Shown here: one piece after another, positions 1 to 7,573 of the stretch
Layout of the letters: every line of letters begins with the position of its first letter
Numbering within the stretch: position 1 is the first letter of the stretch
Source of the DNA: CAIVAT01 sp037133475
Lineage (GTDB): Bacteria > Bacteroidota > Bacteroidia > Bacteroidales > FEN-979
Direction of reading: 5' to 3'
DNA length: 64,000 nt
Assembly: GCA_037133475.1 (NCBI GenBank)
Contig: JBAXOB010000005.1
Coordinates: forward strand, 72,307-136,306
The notes under the pieces: generated by a model
Databases searched by the model: none
Seen by the model: only the letters and a program-made list of their open reading frames with translations
What the model was told of the DNA's origin: nothing
Program-made: the position numbers and the translations under genes

Positions 1-75
1 CCTGGATGCCACGGTTTTCCCTCTGTGATCACGGCCGGAGAGGAGTTCAGGGTTGTGTCGCTGCTGGCGGAATAG
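1..75 (+). CDS. hypA: HypA, hydrogenase nickel chaperone (C-terminal end only)
   Basis: The first 25 codons of the window form an open frame ending in TAG at 73-75. It reads PGCHG, then a short strand ending in GEEFRVVSLLAE. HypA proteins end with a zinc-site CxxC whose second half is a C-G/H pair, followed by a short strand such as G-x-E-L-x-V-x-S-I-E. HypA delivers nickel to [NiFe] hydrogenase together with HypB, and hypB follows 42 bases downstream on the same strand, so the context agrees. The start and most of the protein lie outside the window. The call rests on a short tail plus the neighbour. Confidence 0.75.
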   Translation, partial: PGCHGFPSVITAGEEFRVVSLLAE

Positions 76-117
76 AATGATTCAACCAAAATATTTAACC
101 TGAAAAAAACAGAGACT

Positions 118-960
118 ATGTGCGATACCTGCGGATGCGGCAACCCTGACGAGTTTAAAATCCACGACCATAACCATTCCCATGATCATGAGCATCATGG
201 TCATCATCATGACCACGACCATCACGGGCATGACCATGACCACGACCACCACGGGCATGACCATGACCACGACCATCACGGGCATGACCTTGACCACCAC
301 CAAGACCATTCCACCAAAAAGGTGATCAGCCTCAACATGGATATCCTCTCGGAGAATAACCGGCTGGCCGAACGCAACCGGGGCTGGTTTGAAGGTAAAA
401 AGGTGCTTGCCCTGAACATGGTGAGTTCGCCAGGCTCGGGGAAAACCACCATTCTTGAGAAGACAATCCAATCGCTTGCTTCCGCGCATAAGATATTTGT
501 CATCGAAGGCGACCAGCAGACAACCCGGGATGCCGACCGCATTGAAAAATCAGGGGCGCCGGCCATCCAGATCAACACCGGTTCGGGATGTCATCTGGAT
601 GCGAAGATGATCCACATTGCCCTGAAAAAGCTGGATGTTACCGACCGTTCGATCCTGTTCATTGAAAATGTCGGGAACCTTGTCTGCCCCGCCATGTTTG
701 ACCTGGGAGAACAGAAGCGGGTTGTGGTGATCAGCACCACGGAGGGGGATGATAAGCCGATGAAGTACCCCTACATGTTCCAGACCTCGAACCTCTGCAT
801 CATCAACAAGACAGACCTGCTGCCCTATGTTGATTTCAGCGTGGAGACTGCCATGAATTATGCGCGGCAACTGAACCCGGGGCTGGAATTTATCCTCATG
901 TCGGCCAGGTCGGGAGAAGGGATGTCGCAATGGTTTGACTGGCTGACAAGCCAGTTATAA
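118..960 (+). CDS. hypB: HypB, hydrogenase nickel-incorporation GTPase with His-rich N-terminus
   Basis: HypB is a SIMIBI-class GTPase that supplies nickel to the [NiFe] hydrogenase large subunit together with HypA. The 280-residue protein starts with MCDTCGCG, the CxxCGC high-affinity nickel motif. Residues 17-64 are almost only His and Asp, a nickel-storage tract. The GTPase domain follows from about residue 70, with P-loop SSPGSGKTT (103-111), an EGD motif, a metal-site segment around GSGCHLD, ENVGNLVCP and the base motif NKTDLLP. The ATG at 118 places CxxCGC right at the N-terminus, which supports this start. It lies behind hypA and converges with the hydrogenase operon. hypC, hypD, hypE and hypF are not in the window. 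Confidence 0.97.
   Translation: MCDTCGCGNPDEFKIHDHNHSHDHEHHGHHHDHDHHGHDHDHDHHGHDHDHDHHGHDLDHHQDHSTKKVISLNMDILSENNRLAERNRGWFEGKKVLALNMVSSPGSGKTTILEKTIQSLASAHKIFVIEGDQQTTRDADRIEKSGAPAIQINTGSGCHLDAKMIHIALKKLDVTDRSILFIENVGNLVCPAMFDLGEQKRVVVISTTEGDDKPMKYPYMFQTSNLCIINKTDLLPYVDFSVETAMNYARQLNPGLEFILMSARSGEGMSQWFDWLTSQL
211..291 (+). repeat. 3 x 27-bp tandem repeat inside hypB
   Basis: Three consecutive 27-bp units (211-237, 238-264, 265-291) encode the nine-residue unit DHDHHGHDH, with the last unit ending in Leu instead of His. The copies differ by one or two bases. The repeat lies inside the nickel-binding His-rich tract, so slippage here would lengthen or shorten the metal-storage segment without breaking the frame. 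Confidence 0.9.
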
Positions 961-977
961 TATCACAAAGCGGTAAA

Positions 978-1439
978 TCAACCAGATTCCACAAGCTGTT
1001 TAACACAAGCTATCGCCTCCGGGATGGCCTGTTCCACCTCGGGAGAAAGATCCATGCCCATATCCTGGAAATCCTTAACCGAGATCGCCACCAGGTGCAA
1101 CACCGGCATGTTCCCCAGCAGGATGGCTGAATCAATCAGGTCTTTGAGCCCGATTTCGTGGGCGCTCAGCTGTTTGGGGAAGTCCTTCGCATATTTTGGA
1201 TGTATCACCCTGACATGACCTGCAGGGAAGTCGTCAAGCGAGGCATCAACGACAATAATTGTTTTATACGACTGGATAAAGCCGAGCAGGTGAAATCCAC
1301 CGGTGCCGCCGTCCATCAGGTCGGCGCCGGTGAATTCCTCCTTTTCGAGTCGTGAAACCACGTGGATCCCGACTCCTTCATCATTCATTAAAAGGTTCCC
1401 GATCCCGAGAACCAGGATGTTGTTTGGCAGAGATGGCAA
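978..1439 (-). CDS. hyaD: [NiFe] hydrogenase maturation endopeptidase (HyaD/HupD family)
   Basis: This 153-residue protease should remove the C-terminal peptide of the large subunit after nickel insertion. Visible family marks are LGIGNLLMNDEGVG at the N-terminus (the Glu is a metal ligand), VVDASLDD in the middle (Asp ligand) and SAHEIGLKDLI (His ligand). The length matches the family. It is the last gene of the hya operon, 21 bases after the cytochrome gene. No ATG lies upstream of the GIGN motif in this frame before the preceding stop, so the start is probably the TTG at 1439, a weak start that may depend on coupling to the upstream gene. It converges on hypB. Confidence 0.93.
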   Translation of the reverse strand: MPSLPNNILVLGIGNLLMNDEGVGIHVVSRLEKEEFTGADLMDGGTGGFHLLGFIQSYKTIIVVDASLDDFPAGHVRVIHPKYAKDFPKQLSAHEIGLKDLIDSAILLGNMPVLHLVAISVKDFQDMGMDLSPEVEQAIPEAIACVKQLVESG

Positions 1440-1460
1440 GATCTTCAGTTCTGGTGTAAA

Positions 1461-2180
1461 TTAACCCTTCGGGCAGTCTTCAGTTTTATTTTCATGCCGT
1501 TCGATGACATCCTCTTCGATAAATTTCCAGCCACCGATCATGGAGGATGTTACGCCACGACGTTCAATGTAGTCGTGGTAAAACACCAGGTAGATATGAA
1601 CAATGGCAAACAGGATGAAACCCCACATCAGCAGGTGGTGAATTTGCCTCACATTCATATCGCCACCCAGGAACGGAACGATCCAGGCGAACATCTTTGG
1701 CAGGAAGGCGCTGCTCATGGCGGCATACATTCCGAACCCCGTCAGGCACTGGAGCAGGAAAATCAGGAAGGTGATGAAATAGACCAGGCTGGCCAGCGAG
1801 TTGTGACCGATTGAATCAATCCGTTTGTTGGTGAGTTGCAGCACATCGACTTTGATCACATCCATGATCTCTTTCCACTGGCAGCGTTTCAGCGGGATAA
1901 AATTATACCACCGTGAAAACTCGTTGCCGGTAAATCCCCAGTAGATCCTGAAGATGAAATTAAAGAAGAAGAGGAATGCGGTGACGAAATGAACGAACCG
2001 GATGGTGCCGAACCAGAAGTTGAAATAGGCTTCGGTGCCTTTCATAAAGGCGGGCGGATTACCGATCAGGTAGCCGGTAATACATAGGGCGGTGATACAC
2101 AGTGCATTGATCCAATGGTAGATGCGCACAGGCATTTCCCAAACATGCACTTCACGTAAAGGGATGGTTCCGCTTCTCAT
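1461..2180 (-). CDS. hyaC: [NiFe] hydrogenase b-type cytochrome subunit
   Basis: This is a 239-residue integral membrane protein of the HyaC/HupC family. It anchors the hydrogenase heterodimer and passes electrons from the small subunit to quinone. The family N-terminus VHVWEMPVRIYHWINALC is present, followed by about four hydrophobic helices with membrane histidines that can ligate two b hemes (YHWIN near residue 22, VHFVTAF near 64, and the HHLLMW and VHIYLVFYHDY segments near the end). It sits directly after hyaB with 2 bases between stop and start, so it belongs to the same operon. Confidence 0.95.
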   Translation of the reverse strand: MRSGTIPLREVHVWEMPVRIYHWINALCITALCITGYLIGNPPAFMKGTEAYFNFWFGTIRFVHFVTAFLFFFNFIFRIYWGFTGNEFSRWYNFIPLKRCQWKEIMDVIKVDVLQLTNKRIDSIGHNSLASLVYFITFLIFLLQCLTGFGMYAAMSSAFLPKMFAWIVPFLGGDMNVRQIHHLLMWGFILFAIVHIYLVFYHDYIERRGVTSSMIGGWKFIEEDVIERHENKTEDCPKG

Positions 2181-2182
2181 GG

Positions 2183-3904
2183 TTAGTAGGTTTTCATGTC
2201 ATGAATAGTAGTGCCATTTTCATCGTAAAGATGGACTGCACAGGCCAAACAGGGATCGAAGGAGTGGATGGTCCGCAGTACCTCAAGGGGCACCTTCGGA
2301 TCTGCTACAGGAGTGCCGATCAGCGATTCTTCATAGGCAGACCGTTGGCCCTGCGGATCGCGCGGAGAGGCATTCCAGGTAGTGGGAACGACCAGCTGGT
2401 AGTTGGCGATTTTCTGATCCTCGATGACGATGAAATGCGACAAAGCGCCACGGGGAGCTTCGACCATCCCGATTCCCTTGGCTTGTTTCGGCCAGGAGGC
2501 GGGTTCCCATTTCTCATTATTCTGGGTACGGGTATCTCCGTTTTTAATATTGGCAAGCAGTTGCTGGTAGAACTCCAGGGCCCAGCCGCAGGTCAGCTTG
2601 GTTTCAAGTCCGCGGGCAGCGGTACGTCCCAGGGTTGAAAAGAGAGCGGTAACAGGCACATCCAGCGCTTTCAGGGCGCCATCGATAACCTCCTTGTAAT
2701 CGGCGCGGCCGGAAGCATAACCCACGAGCATTCGCGACAGCGGTCCAACTTCCATCGGATGTCCCTTCCAGCGCGGCGTTTTCACCCAGCTGTATTTTTG
2801 TGTGAAATCGAGGTGTTCATAGGGTGGTTTCGGACCATTGTAGTTGAACTTGGTCTCTCCCTCCCAGGGATGCAACCCGGTTTTGTCACCTTTCGAATAT
2901 TCATACCATGAGTTGTTGACAAATTCCTGGATCTGCGTGGGATCGTCGGCTTTTACCTCGTGAATTTTGCTCAGGTCACGGCCCAATATGACACCACGCG
3001 GCATTTTAAAGCTTTCAGGGTTGTTATAGCCGTTGGTTGGGAAGTCTCCAAAGGCCAGGTAGTTCGTGAGTCCGCCACCGATGGCGCCCCAATCGCTTTT
3101 ATAAAATCCGGCGATGGCAATTAAATCGGGGATGTAGACCTGGTCAACAAAGGTTTTTGCATCTTCGAACAGTTTCCCTACAAAGGCAAGCCTCTCGGCA
3201 TTGACCGCATTGGCCTCTTCAATGTTAATAGAGCAGGGTACCCCGCCTACCAGGTAGTTGGGATGCGGGTTTTTCCCGCCAAAGACGGTGTGGACCTTCA
3301 CAAGTTCCTTCTGCCACTCAAGTGCTTCGAGGTAATGAGCTACTGCGATCAGGTTTACTTCGGGAGGCAGTTTATAGGCTTTATGGCCCCAGTAACCATT
3401 GGCAAAAATGCCCAGCTGTCCGCTCTCCACAAAAGTTTTGAACTTTTTCTGGATATCGGAGAAATAGCCGACCGAACTTTTTGGCCAGGAGGAGATGCTT
3501 TGTGCAATCTTAGATGCTTCGGCAGGGTTTGCCTTGAGGGCTGAAACAACATCCACCCAGTCGAGTGCATGGAGCTGGTAAAAATGGACAACGTGATCCT
3601 GGATATACAATGCATTCGCCATCAGGTTCCGGATCAGTTCGGCATTGGGTGGCACGGAAATGTTCAAAGCATTTTCAACAGTCCTGACAGAGGTCAGCGA
3701 GTGTGTGGAGGTGCAAACACCGCAAACGCGTCCGACAAAAGCCCATGCATCGCGCGGATCGCGCCCTTTTAAAATGGTCTCGATACCGCGAACCATCGTA
3801 CCGGCACTGTATGCATCGGTGATTTTACCATCTTTAATTTCAATTTCAACCCGCAGGTGGCCTTCGATACGGGTAATGGGATCTATAACGATTCTTTCTG
3901 CCAT
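2183..3904 (-). CDS. hyaB: [NiFe] hydrogenase large (catalytic) subunit
   Basis: This 573-residue subunit holds the Ni-Fe(CN)2CO active site. The N-terminal cysteine pair is in RVCGVCTSTH (C61 and C64) and the C-terminal pair in DPCLACAVH (C552 and C555). Maturation cleaves after His558, so the last 15 residues form the peptide removed by the protease encoded downstream. The opening segment ITRIEGHLR is also a family mark. All four nickel-ligand cysteines are present, so the enzyme should be active. It lies between hyaA and hyaC with gaps of 5 and 2 bases. The sequence fits the group 1 uptake type. Confidence 0.98.
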   Translation of the reverse strand: MAERIVIDPITRIEGHLRVEIEIKDGKITDAYSAGTMVRGIETILKGRDPRDAWAFVGRVCGVCTSTHSLTSVRTVENALNISVPPNAELIRNLMANALYIQDHVVHFYQLHALDWVDVVSALKANPAEASKIAQSISSWPKSSVGYFSDIQKKFKTFVESGQLGIFANGYWGHKAYKLPPEVNLIAVAHYLEALEWQKELVKVHTVFGGKNPHPNYLVGGVPCSINIEEANAVNAERLAFVGKLFEDAKTFVDQVYIPDLIAIAGFYKSDWGAIGGGLTNYLAFGDFPTNGYNNPESFKMPRGVILGRDLSKIHEVKADDPTQIQEFVNNSWYEYSKGDKTGLHPWEGETKFNYNGPKPPYEHLDFTQKYSWVKTPRWKGHPMEVGPLSRMLVGYASGRADYKEVIDGALKALDVPVTALFSTLGRTAARGLETKLTCGWALEFYQQLLANIKNGDTRTQNNEKWEPASWPKQAKGIGMVEAPRGALSHFIVIEDQKIANYQLVVPTTWNASPRDPQGQRSAYEESLIGTPVADPKVPLEVLRTIHSFDPCLACAVHLYDENGTTIHDMKTY

Positions 3905-3909
3905 GGCTA

Positions 3910-5019
3910 TTATTCTTTCGTGGTTGGAACATTGGAACCTTGTTCAGGTTCATTGACTATCTCTTTATGTTTGCGGATATTGGTCACAATGGCATGCCCG
4001 GCAATACCGGCAGCTGTGGCAATTCCAAGGCCGACTCCGATTTTATCTGCCGTTGTTTCAATACCAAATCCAGCAACACCCGGCAGGTGCTGGTAGAAGG
4101 GGCCGTTGTCCCAGAATCCGGCTTCAGAACAGCCTATACAGGGATGTCCCGACTGGATCGGGTAACTCACACTGTCATTCCACTTGATAATTCCGCAGGA
4201 GTTGTAAGTAACAGGACCTTTACATCCCATTTTATACAAACAGTATCCACGTTTGGCGCCCTCATCATCGAAGGATTCAACAAACAAGCCGGCATCGAAA
4301 TTGGCCCTGCGGTAGCAGGTATCGTGCACACGGCGCGAATAAAATGCCTTTGGCCTGCCTAAACCATCAAGCTGGGGAATGCGGTCAAAAGTAAGCAGAT
4401 GGACCACAACGCCTGCCATCACATCGGCGATCGGCGGGCAACCCTGGACGTTGATGACCGGTTTGCCGCTGATAACCTTGTGAACCGGTTTTGCCCCGGT
4501 CGGATTCGGGCTGGCAGCCTGGACACAACCCGCGGAGGCACAGTTACCCCATGCAACAACGGCTTTGCAATCTTTAACGGCCTCCTGGAGTATCTGGAGC
4601 GCACTGCGCCCTCCGATACAGCAATAGGCCTCATTTTCGGTAGGTATGGAGCCCTCCACCATGACAATATATTCACCAGGGTATTTTTTCATCACGGCCT
4701 TGTAGGCATCTTCGGCCTGTACTCCTGATGCAGCCATCAAGGTTTCCTGGTAATCAAGCGAAATTTTATCAAGGACGATATTGGCGACGATCGGATGGGA
4801 CGCCCGGATAAACGACTCGCTGCAGCAGGTGCATTCCTGGAAATGGAACCAGATTACCGGTAACCTCGGCTTGGATTGCAGTGCTTTTGCGATTTGGCTA
4901 ACCCCGGTGGCTTCCAGTCCAAGAAAAGCTGCCATCGTGGTGCAGAATTTCAGAAAATCCCGCCGGGAAACACCATTCCCCCGGACTTCCTCATAAAAAG
5001 TTGGTTTTTGATTCTCCAT
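3910..5019 (-). CDS. hyaA: [NiFe] hydrogenase small subunit, oxygen-tolerant type, Tat-exported
   Basis: This 369-residue electron-transfer subunit carries the Fe-S chain from the active site to cytochrome b. A twin-arginine signal, SRRDFLKF, lies at residues 18-25, followed by a hydrophobic stretch, so the dimer is exported folded. The proximal-cluster region reads ECTCCSES (C63, C65, C66), and NCASAGC follows (C160, C165). Standard enzymes have Gly at the C65 position and lack C165. The two extra cysteines are the mark of the [4Fe-3S] cluster of E. coli Hyd-1-like oxygen-tolerant enzymes. Distal and medial cluster motifs (HDTCYRR, YKMGCKGP, CIGC) are intact, and a hydrophobic anchor lies near residues 320-345. 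It is the first gene of the operon. Confidence 0.97.
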   Translation of the reverse strand: MENQKPTFYEEVRGNGVSRRDFLKFCTTMAAFLGLEATGVSQIAKALQSKPRLPVIWFHFQECTCCSESFIRASHPIVANIVLDKISLDYQETLMAASGVQAEDAYKAVMKKYPGEYIVMVEGSIPTENEAYCCIGGRSALQILQEAVKDCKAVVAWGNCASAGCVQAASPNPTGAKPVHKVISGKPVINVQGCPPIADVMAGVVVHLLTFDRIPQLDGLGRPKAFYSRRVHDTCYRRANFDAGLFVESFDDEGAKRGYCLYKMGCKGPVTYNSCGIIKWNDSVSYPIQSGHPCIGCSEAGFWDNGPFYQHLPGVAGFGIETTADKIGVGLGIATAAGIAGHAIVTNIRKHKEIVNEPEQGSNVPTTKE

Positions 5020-5573
5020 AACGCTTTTTGTTTAAAAGATTACATTGAAGTGTAAATTTATATCATATTCATCATATGTCAATAGGCACATAGTAATTTA
5101 AAGACATTCTAAATAAATGGTAATGAAATGCTTTTATACCGGAACACATTTTTTACGGGATAGTAAGAAATTGAATTTCCAGGCGGCAGAATTCCTAAGT
5201 AAAAATTGAAGGATGCCCATACGAATTAAGGCGGATGGCCTTACCGCATTAAAAATCATTGTTGAAAATTGAAATTCAGCAGGAACCAACCCGGGAAACA
5301 GGCATTAAAACCTGGATCATGAAATATTTTCGGTTATAATCCAAAAATATCTCCCCTCCGGCTTATCAGAGGTGTGACGTGTTATTCGTACGTATCTGTA
5401 AGTATTTTTCTTATTTGCCATACGTTTATCTCTTATTTGTTTGAGTAATAAATAATTATCTAAAAAAAAAGGAGGAGTTGTACATTTTATGTCATTTTTT
5501 TTATCTAATATTGTGAAAAATTTCACACGACATTAATTTCTCAAACCCAATCATTAATTTTAATCATTCTACT
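5020..5573. other. Intergenic region between the divergent hyaA and gdhA genes
   Basis: This AT-rich stretch of 554 bases should hold the promoters of the hydrogenase operon (leftward) and gdhA (rightward). The clearest element is the CRP-like palindrome at 5512-5527, listed separately. A small AAGGC/GCCTT inverted repeat lies near 5230-5242. No good TAnnTTTG box was found facing hyaA. An open frame on the minus strand (5317-5526) has no recognisable domain and is not accepted as a gene. Confidence 0.6.
5512..5527. promoter_or_regulatory. CRP/FNR-family-like operator upstream of gdhA
   Basis: The sequence is TGTGA, six A/T bases, then TCACA, a perfect match to the half-sites and spacing of a CRP-type binding site. 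The symmetry in fact extends to TGTGAAA-AA-TTTCACA. It ends 46 bases before the gdhA ATG and touches a weak -7-like TAATATTG at 5506-5513. That position would suit repression of gdhA, or activation of a promoter further downstream. The cognate regulator is not in the window. Confidence 0.55.
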
Positions 5574-6929
5574 ATGAACGACATGTTAAAAAAACTGCTC
5601 GACGAATTCATGGCCAAAGTTATTGCCAAGAATCCGGGTGAAAAAGAATTTCATCAGGCTGTAATGGAAGTTGCTGAATCATTGATTCCTTTCATTGAAG
5701 AAAATCCCAAGTACAAAGTGGCAAAGATCCTGGAACGGCTTGCCGAACCTGAACGTGTGATTATGTTCCGTGTACCCTGGTTGAACGACAAAGGCGAGAT
5801 CCAGATCAACCGTGGTTTCCGTATTGAAATGAACAGCGCAATTGGTCCTTACAAAGGCGGCCTGCGTTTTCACCCGACGGTAAACCTTGGCATTCTGAAA
5901 TTTTTAGCTTTCGAACAGGTTCTGAAGAACAGTCTCACCACATTGCCTATGGGCGGTGGTAAAGGCGGAAGTGATTTCGATCCCAAAGGAAAGAGCGACA
6001 ATGAAGTGATGGCTTTCTGCCAGAGTTTCATGACCGAACTGCAGCGCCACATTGGTCCTGACACTGACGTTCCTGCCGGCGATATCGGTGTTGGTGGACG
6101 TGAGATCGGTTTCATGTTTGGCCAGTACAAACGTCTCCGTAATGAATTCACGGGTGTTCTGACCGGAAAAGGTCTGGAATGGGGTGGTTCATTGATCCGT
6201 CCGGAAGCTACCGGTTACGGCCAGGTTTATTTTGCAGAAGAGATGCTGAAGACCCGCGGTCTTGATTTCAAAGGCAAAACCGTTGTTGTTTCAGGTTCTG
6301 GCAATGTTGCCCAGTATGCTACTGAAAAAGCCACGTTACTCGGTGGTAAAGTTGTTACCTTGTCAGATTCCGAAGGCTACATTTACGATCCCAAGGGTAT
6401 CGATGCCGACAAACTGGCTTTCGTCATGCAACTGAAGAACGTGAAACGCGGTCGTATCAAGGAATATTGCGACAAATATCCCGAAGCTACCTTCGTAGCA
6501 GGCAAACGCCCATGGGAAGTGAAGTGCGACATCGCCCTCCCAAGTGCAACCCAGAACGAAATCGACGGCAACGATGCCAAGACGCTGATGGCCAACGGTT
6601 GCTTCTGCGTTTCTGAAGGAGCCAACATGCCTTCGACCCCGGATGCTATCGAAGTCTATATCGCAAAGAAAATCCTCTACGGACCTGGTAAAGCTGCCAA
6701 CGCCGGTGGTGTTGCTACTTCAGGCCTCGAAATGTCACAGAACTCCATGCGCTTATCATGGACACGCGAAGAGGTTGACATGCGTCTGCACAACATCATG
6801 ATCGCGATTCACAAAAATTGTGTTAAATGGGGAACTGAACCCGATGGATTCATCAACTACGTTAAGGGAGCCAACATTGGTGGTTTCGTAAAGGTAGCCG
6901 ATGCCATGATGGCACAGGGTCTTGTTTAA
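5574..6929 (+). CDS. gdhA: Glutamate dehydrogenase (probably NADP-specific)
   Basis: The enzyme interconverts 2-oxoglutarate plus ammonium and glutamate, and in this form usually assimilates ammonium. At 451 residues it matches the hexameric bacterial class. Visible motifs are GPYKGGLRFHP, the catalytic-lysine segment LPMGGGKGGSDFDPKG, PAGDIGVGGREIG, the Rossmann loop VVSGSGNVAQYA and NAGGVATSGLEMSQN. The ATG at 5574 precedes a normal N-terminus. The gene is monocistronic: a strong terminator follows at 6956-6992 and a CRP-like site precedes it. It may work with the ammonium transporter encoded at 35707. Cofactor preference is inferred from family resemblance only. Confidence 0.97.
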   Translation: MNDMLKKLLDEFMAKVIAKNPGEKEFHQAVMEVAESLIPFIEENPKYKVAKILERLAEPERVIMFRVPWLNDKGEIQINRGFRIEMNSAIGPYKGGLRFHPTVNLGILKFLAFEQVLKNSLTTLPMGGGKGGSDFDPKGKSDNEVMAFCQSFMTELQRHIGPDTDVPAGDIGVGGREIGFMFGQYKRLRNEFTGVLTGKGLEWGGSLIRPEATGYGQVYFAEEMLKTRGLDFKGKTVVVSGSGNVAQYATEKATLLGGKVVTLSDSEGYIYDPKGIDADKLAFVMQLKNVKRGRIKEYCDKYPEATFVAGKRPWEVKCDIALPSATQNEIDGNDAKTLMANGCFCVSEGANMPSTPDAIEVYIAKKILYGPGKAANAGGVATSGLEMSQNSMRLSWTREEVDMRLHNIMIAIHKNCVKWGTEPDGFINYVKGANIGGFVKVADAMMAQGLV

Positions 6930-6955
6930 GGACTGACCAGTTCATTTACAACGAG

Positions 6956-6992
6956 GCGGGAACCCGGGAAACCGGGGGCCCGCTTTTTTTTT
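6956..6992 (+). terminator. Rho-independent terminator of gdhA
   Basis: The stem is GCGGG-aa-CCCGG, loop GAAA, then CCGGG-gg-CCCGC, followed by nine T (6984-6992). The two 5-bp helices are separated by a small internal loop. It lies 26 bases after the gdhA stop. Confidence 0.93.
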
Positions 6993-7085
6993 AATGCAGG
7001 AATGCTGGAATGGACTAATGCTGGAATGGACTAATGCAGGAATGCTCTAATGCAGGAATGCAGGAATTCAGGAATTCAGGAATGT
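6993..7085 (+). repeat. Left arm of a degenerate short-unit repeat (GCAGGAAT type)
   Basis: Directly after the gdhA terminator, units such as AATGCAGG, AATGCTGG, AATGGACT and AATTCAGG follow each other with a period of 8 to 9 bases. The unit is the reverse complement of that in the right arm at 7262-7567, so the two arms are inverted relative to each other around 176 bases of unrelated sequence. Confidence 0.8.
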
Positions 7086-7261
7086 AAACAATGTAAAAAA
7101 ATAACTTAGGGCAATAATTTGTATAATGCCATTATTGAGAATAATAGGAGTATTGAAAATACAGAAAGAATCAACTTCCCAATAAGTCCCAAAGAACACT
7201 CCATTCATTGAAGCACTTATTTGAACACTCCCCCGACTCAATCTTATACATTTCAGACATT
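7086..7261. other. Unique AT-rich core between two inverted repeat arms
   Basis: These 176 bases contain no convincing reading frame, promoter box or terminator. The sequence is AT-rich and unlike the flanking short-unit repeats. I see no recognisable feature in it. Confidence 0.5.
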
Positions 7262-7567
7262 AACTAAATTCCTGTATTCCTGCATTCCTGCATTAGAGCA
7301 TTCATGCATTCCTGAATTATTTGCATTACCTGCATTGTTTGCATTCCTGCATTCCTGAATTATTTGCATTGTTTGCATTGCCTGCATTGTTTGCATTGTT
7401 TGCATTCCTGAATTCCTGAATTCCTGCATTCCTGAATTATTTGCATTGTTTGCATTGCCTGCATTGTTTGCATTGTTTGCATTCCTGCATTCCTGCATTA
7501 TTTGCATTGTTTGCATTGCCTGCATTATTTGCATTCCTGCATTCCTGCATTCCTGCATTCCTGCATT
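7262..7567 (-). repeat. Right arm of the degenerate short-unit repeat (ATTCCTGC / ATTGTTTGC units)
   Basis: About 300 bases consist only of 8- and 9-base units: ATTCCTGC, ATTGTTTGC, ATTGCCTGC, ATTATTTGC and ATTCCTGA. A higher-order block of roughly 60 bases recurs with an offset of 77 bases (starts near 7354 and 7431), with a shorter third copy near 7492. There are no spacers. On the minus strand it stays open as a Met/Gln/Asn-rich frame, a by-product of the repeat. It ends 6 bases before the cinA stop codon. Confidence 0.9.
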
Positions 7568-7573
7568 ACAAGG

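Noticed and set aside
82..489. Open frame on the minus strand opposite the His-rich part of hypB
   Set aside because: Its Val/Met-rich sequence is what the complement of a His/Asp-rich repeat gives; hypB itself is unambiguous.
5317..5526. Small minus-strand frame between hyaA and gdhA
   Set aside because: No recognisable motif, AT-rich low-complexity codons, and it overlaps the gdhA control region.
7253..7558. Met/Gln/Asn-rich open frame on the minus strand
   Set aside because: It is only the translation of the short-unit repeat and has no start context or domain.
7262..7567. Possible CRISPR array
   Set aside because: The repeat units are 8 to 9 bases and adjoin each other directly, with no unique spacers of constant length.
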